Part shown: piece after piece, positions 32,660 through 40,833 of the stretch
Layout: every line of letters begins with the position of its first letter
How positions within the stretch are numbered: position 1 is the stretch's first letter
Source of the DNA: Actinomycetota bacterium
GTDB lineage: Bacteria; Actinomycetota; Acidimicrobiia; IMCC26256; PALSA-610
Direction of reading: 5' to 3'
DNA: 53,594 nt
Assembly: GCA_003134555.1 (NCBI GenBank)
Contig: PLBO01000091.1
Span: forward strand, 1 to 53,594
Position numbers and translations under genes: made by a program
Notes under the pieces: model-generated
Told to the model about the DNA's origin: nothing
Database searches by the model: none
Seen by the model: the letters and a program-made list of their open reading frames with translations, nothing else

Positions 32660-33673
32660 GTGCGCGCCACGCTCCCGGTACACCCGGTCGACCTCGAGCC
32701 GTTCCGCCTCGGAGGCCGAGCCGAGCGCACCGCGGTCGCGGCGGCGATCGACACGGCATGCCGCGACTCGGGCTTCCTCCTCGTGTCGGGACACGGCGTC
32801 TCCGCGCCCCTCTGCGACGCCGTGCTCGACGGTTTCGGCGCGTTCTTCGATCTCCGTTTGGCCGACAAGTGCGGCTTCGTCGTCGCCGACGAGCGCGCGA
32901 ACCGGGGTTACAGCGAGCTCGGCAAGGAGGGACTCGCGTACAGCCGGGGCGAGGAGACGCCGCCCGACCTCTTCGAGGCGTTCAACGTGGGTCGCGAGGA
33001 TGCGATCGGTCCCGAGTACGACCGCCACCGCGAGTTCTACGCCCCGAACGTCTGGCCCGACCACCCGGCCGGATTGCAGGCGACCTGGCTGGAGTACGAG
33101 CAGGCACTCCGCGGCGTCGCCGACGACCTGCTCCGCGCGATGGCCCTCGCCCTCGAGCTGCCCGAACCCTGGTTCCTCGACCGGCTCGAGCGCGCGATCC
33201 TCACCACGCGCGCGATCAACTACGAGCGGGCACCCGGTGCACCCGACCCCCAACCCGGCCAGGCGCGCATGGGTGCGCACACCGACTACGGAGTGCTGAC
33301 GATCCTGCTCGCCGACGACGTTCCCGGTCTGCAGGTGTTCCGCGCCGGACGCTGGCACGACGTCGAGACGCCGCGCGGATCGTTCCTGTGCAACCTCGGC
33401 GACATGCTCGAACGCTGGACGAACAACCGTTGGACATCGACACTGCACCGGGTGGTCCCGCCGCCGCCCGATCAAGCGGGTCCCGTTCGCCGCCGTTCGG
33501 TGGCCCGCTTCCTCGACTGCCCGCCCGACCTCGTCGTCGAATGCATACCGACCTGCGCCAGCCCCGACAATCCCGCGCGGTACGAGCCGGTGTCGGCGGG
33601 TTCCTGGCTCCGCGAGAAGGTCCTCAGCAGCCGCGGCCGTCGCCAACCCGATCTCGGCGAGGCGATCGTATGA
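32660..33673 (+). CDS. 2-oxoglutarate/Fe(II)-dependent oxygenase, IPNS-like (second copy)
   Basis: 337 residues from GTG 32660. The AGGAGG at 32655-32660 abuts this GTG, so spacing is wrong; a slightly later non-ATG start or a leaderless message is possible. DIOX_N domain (CRDSGFLLVSGHGV), iron ligands in MGAHTDYGVLTIL and STLHRVV, and a 2OG Arg in RRRSVARFLD. Plant and fungal relatives include thymine-7-hydroxylase-type enzymes. Overlaps the next oxygenase by ATGA, so the two are an operon. Site B immediately precedes it. Confidence 0.88.
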   Translation: MRATLPVHPVDLEPFRLGGRAERTAVAAAIDTACRDSGFLLVSGHGVSAPLCDAVLDGFGAFFDLRLADKCGFVVADERANRGYSELGKEGLAYSRGEETPPDLFEAFNVGREDAIGPEYDRHREFYAPNVWPDHPAGLQATWLEYEQALRGVADDLLRAMALALELPEPWFLDRLERAILTTRAINYERAPGAPDPQPGQARMGAHTDYGVLTILLADDVPGLQVFRAGRWHDVETPRGSFLCNLGDMLERWTNNRWTSTLHRVVPPPPDQAGPVRRRSVARFLDCPPDLVVECIPTCASPDNPARYEPVSAGSWLREKVLSSRGRRQPDLGEAIV

Positions 33674-34437
33674 GTGACGGCACCTACGGGCCGCATGAGC
33701 TCGTGGCGGCTGCGGTTTCGTTCGCCGAGCGCGGGTTCACGATCTTGCGCGGGCTCTATGCCGACGTCGCGCTCGACGAGCTCCAACGCGAGCTCGAGGG
33801 ACTCCAGGTCAAGCTCGTCGCGGGCCAGCTGCCCGAGGCGTGCGGCACGGTCATCCTCGACGACCCCGATGCCGTGATCGATGGTGAGCCGTTCGCGCAC
33901 TACGTCTGCGAGATCACACCGGTGTCGGCACGGGCGCGCGCCGCGGTGACGCATCCGGTCGTCGTCGAGGCCGTGCAGCGCTTGCTCGGTCCCCATTGCT
34001 GGCTGCTCGAAGACGATCGCTTCGGCGTCGTGTACCAGGACGCGCGTCCGGGCGACGGCTCCGGGTACTCGCGCATCGGCTGGCATTCCGACGCCCAGTC
34101 GGGCCCGACCCTCGACTGGTGGCCGTCGGTCGCGTTCACGATCCATCTCGACGCGACCTCGCCCCAGAACGGCTTCCTCCGCGTCGTACCGGGATCGCAC
34201 CTCGGCGGAACCGGCGGCATGCCGCTCGGGTTCGAGAAGGTCGCCGGTGAGGTCGGCGTCTACTGCGACCGGGGCGACGTGTTGTTGCACCATTCCGACC
34301 TCTGGCACAGCGCGGCGCGCGCCACCGACGACGGGGACGGCGGTATCCGGCGCCACGTGCGCGGCGGCTGGTACGGCGGCACGCGTCCCGCGGGCCCGCA
34401 CGGCCTCGACGACTTCGTGAAGAACGCACGGCGCTGA
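33670..34437 (+). CDS. Phytanoyl-CoA dioxygenase (PhyH)-like Fe(II)/2OG oxygenase
   Basis: 255 residues from ATG 33670. The N-terminal FAERGFTILRGLYAD is the usual PhyH opening. Iron ligands His and Asp in GWHSDAQSG and distal His in HHSDLWHSAAR; the 2OG-binding Arg is probably in the RRHVRGGW segment. PhyH enzymes hydroxylate diverse small molecules. Coupled by ATGA to another 2OG oxygenase of a different subfamily, suggesting consecutive oxidations of one compound. Confidence 0.87.
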   Translation: MSDGTYGPHELVAAAVSFAERGFTILRGLYADVALDELQRELEGLQVKLVAGQLPEACGTVILDDPDAVIDGEPFAHYVCEITPVSARARAAVTHPVVVEAVQRLLGPHCWLLEDDRFGVVYQDARPGDGSGYSRIGWHSDAQSGPTLDWWPSVAFTIHLDATSPQNGFLRVVPGSHLGGTGGMPLGFEKVAGEVGVYCDRGDVLLHHSDLWHSAARATDDGDGGIRRHVRGGWYGGTRPAGPHGLDDFVKNARR

Positions 34438-34533
34438 ACCTCCCACGCGACATTGCGTGCGCCTTCGCGTGACGCGTTCCGCACACGTATCTGACCATTT
34501 TCTGTTGGGGGAGAGTCGGTAGGCTCGCCGCGA

Positions 34534-36024
34534 ATGCGGCGGGCCATTGCGACGATCGCGGTATGGGCCCTCGTCGCATCGTGTTCGTCGTCGAAGCACG
34601 CCGCCCCGCCGGAGCCGGCGACGCGTACCACGATCGCGACACCGGCGAACCTCACGGTCGTACACGTCGCCGCTGCGCCCGCGCAGACCATCAACGGGTT
34701 CGGCGCGTCGGGTGCGTGGTGGCCCAACGATCTCGTGAAGTTCGCCCCGGCCGTGCGGACGCGCGTCGCCGACATGTTGTTCTCGCGAGCGGGTATCGCG
34801 CTGTCGGGCTATCGCTACAACATCGGCGGTGGCGGTGTCGGCGTGAAGACGCCTGCTCGCGCACCCAAGGAAGAGCCGGCCGACACCGCAGGTCTGACGT
34901 TCGTGCGCGCGGCGAGCGACGCGCACGTGCCGATCCTCACCGGATTCGTCAACAGCGCTCCCCCTCGTTTCACGACGAATGGCAAGTCGTGCGGCGGCAA
35001 CCTGAGGCCCGGCACCGAAGCCGCGTACGCGCAGTATCTCGCGACGATCGTGCAGCGGCTCCACGACGACGAGCACATCACACTGCAGTACGTCAGCCCG
35101 ATGAACGAGCCCGACAACAGTTTCGGCGACTGCGGGCAGGAAGGCATGCAGGTTCCGGTCGCGGAGCGAGCACTCGTGGTCCAGGCGCTCGCTACCGCGC
35201 TCGCACGACAGGCGCCGTACGCCCGGGTCGTCGCCGACGAGACGACCGCCGACGCGATTCTTGCCAACGAGGCCCCGCAGTGGCTGGCCGTGCCGGGGAC
35301 GACCCGAGATGTCGCGGCGATCGCACACCACACCTACGACTTCCCGAACGACGCGCTGCGGCGGCTCGTGCCTCCGATCGCGAGACGGTTCGCGCGGCCG
35401 ACGTGGATGACCGAGATCTGCTGTTACAAGGGATCGGGCGGCGTCGCGACGAGCTTCGGCGCGCAGTACGACCCCACGATCACGCAAGGCTTGTGGCTCG
35501 CCGACCAGATCTACGACGACTTCACCATCGCCAACGACAGTGCCTGGTACTGGTGGACCGCCCTGTCGCCCGTCATCGGGTGCGACCCCAAGGCCGATCC
35601 GTCCTGCGTGACCCGCGTCAACACGAAGGGCTTCAACGACGGTCTGTTGTACTACGACGAGAAGTTCGCCGCCGACGGCGTCACCGACATCTTCCCGACG
35701 AAGCGCTACTACGTGCTCGGACAGTTCAGCCGCTACGTGCGTCCGGGCGCCGTCCGTCACGACGCGCGCGGCGCGCCCCGCGACATATCCGTCCTGGCCT
35801 TCGAGCAACCCACCGGGTGGACCGTCGTCGCGTGGAACGAGGGTCGATCGGAGGCGACGCTCGGTATCGCGTTGCCGTCACCGACCTCGACCGTTGTGGA
35901 CGCGGTCGCCACTTCGGCCACCGAACAGCTGTCGCCCACGACCGCGCCGGCCCGCACCGATACCGGCGCCTGGCTCGCACGCATCGCACCGCAAACGATC
36001 GTGACCTACACGTTTGCGAAGTAA
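34534..36024 (+). CDS. GH30-type glycoside hydrolase lipoprotein
   Basis: 496 residues. Lipoprotein signal VWALVASCSSS. The TIM barrel follows (INGFGASGAWW, YNIGGGGVG), with acid/base Glu in VSPMNEPDNSF and nucleophile Glu in WMTEICCY, both as in GH30 glucosylceramidases and xylanases/galactanases. A C-terminal beta-sandwich is present. Surface-anchored hydrolysis of a glycan is expected. It has no obvious connection to purine breakdown and sits between two purine-cluster units, starting 96 bp after the PhyH gene. The gap shows no palindromic motif. Confidence 0.88.
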   Translation: MRRAIATIAVWALVASCSSSKHAAPPEPATRTTIATPANLTVVHVAAAPAQTINGFGASGAWWPNDLVKFAPAVRTRVADMLFSRAGIALSGYRYNIGGGGVGVKTPARAPKEEPADTAGLTFVRAASDAHVPILTGFVNSAPPRFTTNGKSCGGNLRPGTEAAYAQYLATIVQRLHDDEHITLQYVSPMNEPDNSFGDCGQEGMQVPVAERALVVQALATALARQAPYARVVADETTADAILANEAPQWLAVPGTTRDVAAIAHHTYDFPNDALRRLVPPIARRFARPTWMTEICCYKGSGGVATSFGAQYDPTITQGLWLADQIYDDFTIANDSAWYWWTALSPVIGCDPKADPSCVTRVNTKGFNDGLLYYDEKFAADGVTDIFPTKRYYVLGQFSRYVRPGAVRHDARGAPRDISVLAFEQPTGWTVVAWNEGRSEATLGIALPSPTSTVVDAVATSATEQLSPTTAPARTDTGAWLARIAPQTIVTYTFAK

Positions 36025-36027
36025 CAC

Positions 36028-36894
36028 TCAGCTCGGGTTGTCGGCGAAGCGCGCGAGCACCAGTTTCTCGACGCCGCTGATCGACGTGTAGAGGATCATC
36101 GAGAACGCAGTCGCGAGCGCGGCCGCCGACCACAGCATGTTGTAGTTCGACAGTGACCCCGACTGGAGCATGAGGTACCCGAGCCCGTGCCCGGTCGCGA
36201 GCCACTCGGCCAGGAGCGCACCGACGAGCGCGAGCGGCGCCGCGATACGCAGCGATGCGAAGATCGCGGGCAACGCGTTCGGGAGCTGCACCTTTCGCAG
36301 CGTCTTCACCGGGCCGGCACCGTAGGCACGGAAGAGGTCGATCGACGCCTGGGGCGTGGCTCGCAGCGCGAGCGTGACGTTCACGAGGGTCGGGAAGAAG
36401 GTGACGATGCCCGCTATGACCGTCACGCCCATCAGCCCGCGGCCGAAGACGAGCGTGATCAGCGGCGTCATCGCGACGAGCGGCACCGAACGCAACACCA
36501 TCGCGAGCGGCATGACCGTCTGCTCGATCGAACGACGCAGGTTGAACACGATCGAGAACGCGAGCGCGGCAGCTGTGCCGGCGGCGAGCCCGACGAACGC
36601 GTCCTTGAGCGTCGTCACGGACGCCGAGTAGAGATGACCGCGGGTCGGCAGGCTCTGTGGTGCGGGCGCCGTCGAGCTCGCGGTCAGGAAGTGCCACACG
36701 TCGAGCGGGGTCTTGCCGACGAAGTGGTCGATGTGGAACACCCAGAGGAACAGGCGCCACGCGCCGAGCACGACCACGAGCGAGATGACCGACGACAACA
36801 CCCGGCGCCCGATGCGCAGTAGCCGGCTCCCCCCGCGCACGGGCGGCGTAACCGGAGGGACCGCAAGTGCTTGGAGCAACTCGGTCGAGCTCAC
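36028..36894 (-). CDS. ABC importer permease (BPD type), second copy
   Basis: 288 residues from GTG 36892-36894 with GTGA overlap. Six or so membrane segments; the ATPase-contact EAA-like loop is LFRAYGAGPVKTLRKVQLPN followed by ALPAIFASLRIAAPLALVG. This belongs to the nitrate/taurine/THI5-type permeases. Last gene of the four-gene importer operon and convergent with the GH30 gene. Confidence 0.9.
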   Translation of the reverse strand: MSSTELLQALAVPPVTPPVRGGSRLLRIGRRVLSSVISLVVVLGAWRLFLWVFHIDHFVGKTPLDVWHFLTASSTAPAPQSLPTRGHLYSASVTTLKDAFVGLAAGTAAALAFSIVFNLRRSIEQTVMPLAMVLRSVPLVAMTPLITLVFGRGLMGVTVIAGIVTFFPTLVNVTLALRATPQASIDLFRAYGAGPVKTLRKVQLPNALPAIFASLRIAAPLALVGALLAEWLATGHGLGYLMLQSGSLSNYNMLWSAAALATAFSMILYTSISGVEKLVLARFADNPS

Positions 36895-37694
36895 GAGCCG
36901 GCACCCTTCGGCGCCCACGGGGTGAGGAGCCGGCCGATCAGCGCGGTGATGCCGTAGGCCGCGCCCGCCAGCCCGGCGGCGACGATCGAGAGGCCCCATA
37001 CCCGCGGGATCTCCAACGCGGTCTCCGCCGCGACCATCGCGACGCCGAGGCCGCGCTCGGCTCCGAAATAGTCGCCGATGATCGCACCGAGGATGGCGGC
37101 GGGCGCCGCGATCCGAAGGGCCGCGAACAGGCTGGGGAGCGCGGCCCGGAGGCGAACCTTCGTCAGCTTGCGCACCGCACCACCGCCGTACGCATGGATC
37201 ACGTCGAGCGTGGTCTTGTCGGCCGCGCGCAGCCCCACCAGCGTCCCGATGAGAGTGGTGAAGAACACCTGCAGCGCGGCAAGGATGATATTCGGCGCTT
37301 GATCGTGGAATTTCAACGACAGGATCGGCGCGACTGCGATGATCGGCAGGCAATACACCACCACGCCCAGGCGCGTGAGCGGCCGTTCGAAGATCGGCGC
37401 GACGACGAACGAGAACGCGAGCCCGATCGCGAGCACGTTGCCCCACAACCATCCGAGCGACGCTTCGAACAACGTGGCGCGTGCGTTGTTCCAGTAGAAC
37501 ACGAACCCGTCGTCGAACATATGGGCGACGATGCGTGTCGGGGGAGGTACGAGACCGTTCCTCCCCCGGAAGAACACGAGGCCGACGATTTCCCAGACGA
37601 CGAGCAGGCCGACGACGCCGATCAAGCCGCCCCGCCACGCCGGCGTGCTGCCCGCCCGCGCCGCACGAGGTTCGGCGACGGCAACGGTTACCAT
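36891..37694 (-). CDS. ABC importer permease (BPD type), first copy
   Basis: 267 residues from ATG 37692-37694, whose A is shared with the ATPase stop (TGATG). Membrane segments and the coupling loop VIHAYGGGAVRKLTKVRLRAAL with FAALRIAAPAAILGAIIGDY. Paralogous to the permease at 36028, so the channel is probably a heterodimer. Confidence 0.9.
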   Translation of the reverse strand: MVTVAVAEPRAARAGSTPAWRGGLIGVVGLLVVWEIVGLVFFRGRNGLVPPPTRIVAHMFDDGFVFYWNNARATLFEASLGWLWGNVLAIGLAFSFVVAPIFERPLTRLGVVVYCLPIIAVAPILSLKFHDQAPNIILAALQVFFTTLIGTLVGLRAADKTTLDVIHAYGGGAVRKLTKVRLRAALPSLFAALRIAAPAAILGAIIGDYFGAERGLGVAMVAAETALEIPRVWGLSIVAAGLAGAAYGITALIGRLLTPWAPKGAGS

Positions 37695-38533
37695 CAGCGG
37701 TCGCCCGCCGCCTGACCCTGGCCGAACAACAGCTCGCTGAAGTGATCGCACAGCTCGTGGAAGTGCGGATCGCGCAACATCTGGGGCGTCCGGGGCCGGG
37801 GAAGGTCGATGTCGACGCGCGCCGTGATGCGGCCGGGCCGCGGACTCATCACCGCGACCGTGTCGGCCAGGAAGACGGCCTCGGAGATGGAGTGCGTGAC
37901 GAGCAGGGTCGTGCACGCCCGTTCGGTCCAGATGCGCTGCAGCTCGAGGTTCAGCCGCTGGCGGGTCATCTCGTCGAGGGCGCCGAACGGCTCGTCGAGC
38001 AGCAGCACCTTCGGCTCGATCACCAAAGCTCGCGCGATCGCAACCCGTTGGCGCATTCCGCCCGAGAGTTGCGCGGGTCGGGCCTGCTCGAAACCGACGA
38101 GGCCGACGAGGCCGACGAGCCCGTCGATCACGCCGGGCGCGGGTTTGATGCCCGCGAGCTCGAGCGGCAACTTGATGTTGGTGATGACCGACCGCCACGG
38201 CAGCAGCGCCGACTCCTGGAACGCGATCCCCAGGTGGTGGTTGCGACGTGCGGCCGCCGGCTCCTCGCCGTGCACGAGCGCCTGCCCGCTCGTCGGCGCC
38301 TCGAGATCGGCGAGGATCCGAAGAATGGTCGACTTCCCACACCCCGACGGACCGAGCAGCGCGGTGAAGGAACCCGCCGGGGCCGCGAGGTCGACACGCT
38401 CGAGCGCGACAACCTCCGATCGGCGCGACCGGAACACCTTTCCGAGCTGGCGCAGCGAGATGCCATCGTCGGCAATCACACTGAGATCGTTCGTCGGGAT
38501 ATCGGTTCCCGTCAAGGTGTGAGTCGTCGCCAC
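37694..38533 (-). CDS. ABC importer ATPase (SsuB/TauB/ThiZ-like)
   Basis: 279 residues from GTG 38531-38533. Walker [11 protein letters not shown] loop FQESALLPW, signature [15 protein letters not shown], Walker [14 protein letters not shown] and switch His in [13 protein letters not shown]. All functional residues are present. An in-frame 9-bp triplication encodes LVGLVGLVG just before the signature helix. Gap to the binding-protein gene is 4 bp. Confidence 0.93.
   Translation of the reverse strand: MATTHTLTGTDIPTNDLSVIADDGISLRQLGKVFRSRRSEVVALERVDLAAPAGSFTALLGPSGCGKSTILRILADLEAPTSGQALVHGEEPAAARRNHHLGIAFQESALLPWRSVITNIKLPLELAGIKPAPGVIDGLVGLVGLVGFEQARPAQLSGGMRQRVAIARALVIEPKVLLLDEPFGALDEMTRQRLNLELQRIWTERACTTLLVTHSISEAVFLADTVAVMSPRPGRITARVDIDLPRPRTPQMLRDPHFHELCDHFSELLFGQGQAAGDR
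38094..38120. repeat. Three tandem 9-bp copies inside the ABC ATPase gene
   Basis: CCGACGAGG repeated three times (last copy ends in C). It encodes LVGLVGLVG on the minus strand. A slippage-prone microsatellite that keeps frame. Confidence 0.7.
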
Positions 38534-38537
38534 GGCG

Positions 38538-39671
38538 TCAAGCCGTCGTGTAGGTCTTGAGCTCGGGGTGCTCGGAGTACACCTCACTCAACACCGACAT
38601 GTCGAACAGCTTTTCCTTGGTGATCGTGATTCCTGCGAGCGCAAGGGTGCTGATGTTCTCGGCGATCAAGGCGTCGGTGATCGTGAAGAGCCCGTTCGCC
38701 TTGGTGTCGTTGGTCGAGATGAGCAGGTTCTCCGACGTCGACTCGAGTGTCTGCTCGGCAACGGTGAGCTTCTGGTCCTTCCCGTAGACGTTCGCCGCGA
38801 GCTTCGCGCCGACGCTCGGGTCCTTCAGGTTCTGCTGCCAACCCTTGATGTCGGCCACCAACATCGCCTTGACCGTCTTGCGCTTGGCGGGATCACTGAG
38901 ACTGGACTTCTTGACGACGTAGGTCTCCGAGACGAGCGGGTACTTGTAGTCGGCCAGCAGGAACGTCTTGGTGTCGATGCCCTGGGTCTTCAACAAGTTG
39001 GGCTCGTTCGTGACGAACGAGAACCAACCGTCGACCTGCTTCGAGACCAACGGCGACGGGTCGAACTGCACCGGAACCTTGGTTATCTTGCTCGCGTCGA
39101 TGCTGTTGGCCTTCAAGAACGCGTTCCAGACCGCCTCGTTCGTCGCCTGCACGCCGATCTTCTTGCCGATCATGTCCTGCGGCGTGTTGATCGGGCTGCT
39201 CGCGAGACTCATCACCGCGAACGGGTTCTTCTGGTACTGCGCGCCGATCGTCACGAGGTCGGCGCCCTGGTTGATCGCCGCGCTCGTGATGTCGGGCGCG
39301 GAGATGCACACCAGCGCCTTGCCTCCTTGCACGACCGAGTCCTGCTGCACCGTCGGTCCGCCCGACAGCAGCGTGACCTTCGAGAAGCCTGCGTCCTTGT
39401 AGTAACCGTTCGTGTCGGCGATGTACTCGCCCGCGAACTCGACGTTCTTGATCCACGAAAGTTGGAACGTCAGCTCACCGAGATCGGTCACACCGCCGAC
39501 GGTCGTCGTCGTGCCGGACGCGGCCGGTTTCGACGAGCTGCCGCACGCCGCGAGGATCGCCGACATACCTCCCGTACCGAGCAACGCAATTCCGATACCT
39601 CCTGCAGCACCCCTCCGCAGGAACGATCGCCGATCGAGCGACAGCTCTCGAAGATCGAATTCGTCGGCCAC
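38538..39671 (-). CDS. NMT1/THI5-type ABC substrate-binding lipoprotein
   Basis: 377 residues from GTG 39669-39671 with GGAGGCGTC upstream. The N-terminus has a twin-arginine type motif (DRRSFLRR), a hydrophobic stretch and lipobox LAACGSSS, so a Tat-exported lipoprotein is likely. The mature part is NMT1-like: [43 protein letters not shown]-like and FVTNEPNLL. Relatives bind thiamine pyrimidine precursor, riboflavin, nitrate or sulfonates. Coregulation by site C with deaminases favours a pyrimidine or purine ligand; inference. Confidence 0.88.
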   Translation of the reverse strand: MADEFDLRELSLDRRSFLRRGAAGGIGIALLGTGGMSAILAACGSSSKPAASGTTTTVGGVTDLGELTFQLSWIKNVEFAGEYIADTNGYYKDAGFSKVTLLSGGPTVQQDSVVQGGKALVCISAPDITSAAINQGADLVTIGAQYQKNPFAVMSLASSPINTPQDMIGKKIGVQATNEAVWNAFLKANSIDASKITKVPVQFDPSPLVSKQVDGWFSFVTNEPNLLKTQGIDTKTFLLADYKYPLVSETYVVKKSSLSDPAKRKTVKAMLVADIKGWQQNLKDPSVGAKLAANVYGKDQKLTVAEQTLESTSENLLISTNDTKANGLFTITDALIAENISTLALAGITITKEKLFDMSVLSEVYSEHPELKTYTTA

Positions 39672-39711
39672 GACGCCTCCCTGTTCTGGTCCCCGCAACT
39701 CCGGGAGCCCC

Positions 39712-39728
39712 CTCAACGATTTGTTGAA
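39712..39728. promoter_or_regulatory. Palindromic site C of the purine-cluster motif
   Basis: CTCAACGATTTGTTGAA, followed by GCG as in site D. It lies 41 bp upstream of the importer operon start and 110 bp upstream of the adenosine deaminase start, in the divergent gap 39672-39838. Confidence 0.6.
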
Positions 39729-39838
39729 GCGAACCATAGAAGCCCTGGAGTTTCGGCGCTGTACTTCGTCCATGAACGCAGCGTTTCGGTCCCGGAGGCA
39801 CCAGGTGCCGTGGCGAGCGAAGATGCCATGATCGTCAC

Positions 39839-40819
39839 ATGCGCGATCTCCGAGGGCTCCCGAAAGCCCATCTTCACATCCACCTCGAAGGCGCCATGCG
39901 GCCGGAGACCCTGCACGAGCTGGCCGGCGAGGCCGGACTCGAGGTTCCCACGATTCGCAGCTTCGGGAGCTTCGCCGCGTTCGCGGGCACGTATCTCGCG
40001 GCGTGCGACGTCCTGACCTCGGCCGACGCGCTCGCGCGGCTGACCCGCGAGGTCGTGGAGGACGCCGCTCGCGACGGCGCGGTCTGGGTCGAGCCCTCCG
40101 TCTACCTGCCACATCACAACGAGCGAATCGGGCCGCCCGCGGAGACGCTCGAGATCATCTTGGGTGCCGCGGCCGACGCCGCACGCGCGAACGACATCGG
40201 AGTCGGCATCGTGGTGGCCGCCGACCGGACGGTCGACCCGGCCGACGCGATCGAACAGGCGACCCTCGCGGGAAAGTACGCCGGGCGCGGTGTGGTCGGG
40301 TTCGGGCTCGCCAACGACGAGACCGGGCATCCGCCGGAGCCGTTCGCACCCGCGTTCGCGCTCGCGGCCGAGGCCGGACTGCTCTGCGTCCCGCACGCGG
40401 GCGAGCTCGAGGGCCCCGAGTCCGTCCGGGGCGCCGTCGACGCGCTTCACGCCGATCGCGTGCAACACGGCGTCCGGGCGATCGAGGATCCCGAGCTCGT
40501 CCGCCGCCTGGCCGACTCGCCGGTGTGCCTCGACGTGTGCCCCACCTCGAACGTGTTGCTCTCGGTGGTGCCCGACATGTCGGCCCATCCGCTGCCGGCG
40601 CTTCTGGCCGCGGGCGTGCGGTGCAGCCTCAACTCCGACGATCCGCTGCTCTTCGGCCCCAACCTGCTCGAGGAGTACGAGCTCGTGCGCACCACACTGG
40701 GGCTCGACGACGCGACGCTCGCGCACGTCGCCGGATGTTCGATCGACGCGTCGGGCGCACCCGCCGATCTCAAGGAACGCACGCGGACCGCAATCGCGGC
40801 CTGGCTCGCCGACGCGTAG
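39839..40819 (+). CDS. Adenosine/adenine deaminase family protein (first copy)
   Basis: 326 residues from ATG 39839. Zn and catalytic motifs: KAHLHIHLEGAMRP, GFGLANDE, VPHAGE, RVQHGVRA, and LNSDDPLLF with the paired Asp. Reaction: hydrolytic deamination of adenosine or a related 6-aminopurine. The NSDDP form is also seen in adenine deaminases of this superfamily, so the substrate is not fixed. Convergent with adenine deaminase; the two stops lie in the arms of one hairpin. Confidence 0.88.
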   Translation: MRDLRGLPKAHLHIHLEGAMRPETLHELAGEAGLEVPTIRSFGSFAAFAGTYLAACDVLTSADALARLTREVVEDAARDGAVWVEPSVYLPHHNERIGPPAETLEIILGAAADAARANDIGVGIVVAADRTVDPADAIEQATLAGKYAGRGVVGFGLANDETGHPPEPFAPAFALAAEAGLLCVPHAGELEGPESVRGAVDALHADRVQHGVRAIEDPELVRRLADSPVCLDVCPTSNVLLSVVPDMSAHPLPALLAAGVRCSLNSDDPLLFGPNLLEEYELVRTTLGLDDATLAHVAGCSIDASGAPADLKERTRTAIAAWLADA

Positions 40820-40833
40820 TCGCTGACTACGCG
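40813..40833. terminator. Bidirectional hairpin shared by two convergent deaminase genes
   Basis: CGCGTAGTC-GCT-GACTACGCG is a perfect 9-bp stem with a 3-base loop. The TAG stop of the plus gene lies in one arm and the TAG stop of the minus gene in the other, so symmetry also places both stops. Confidence 0.65.
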
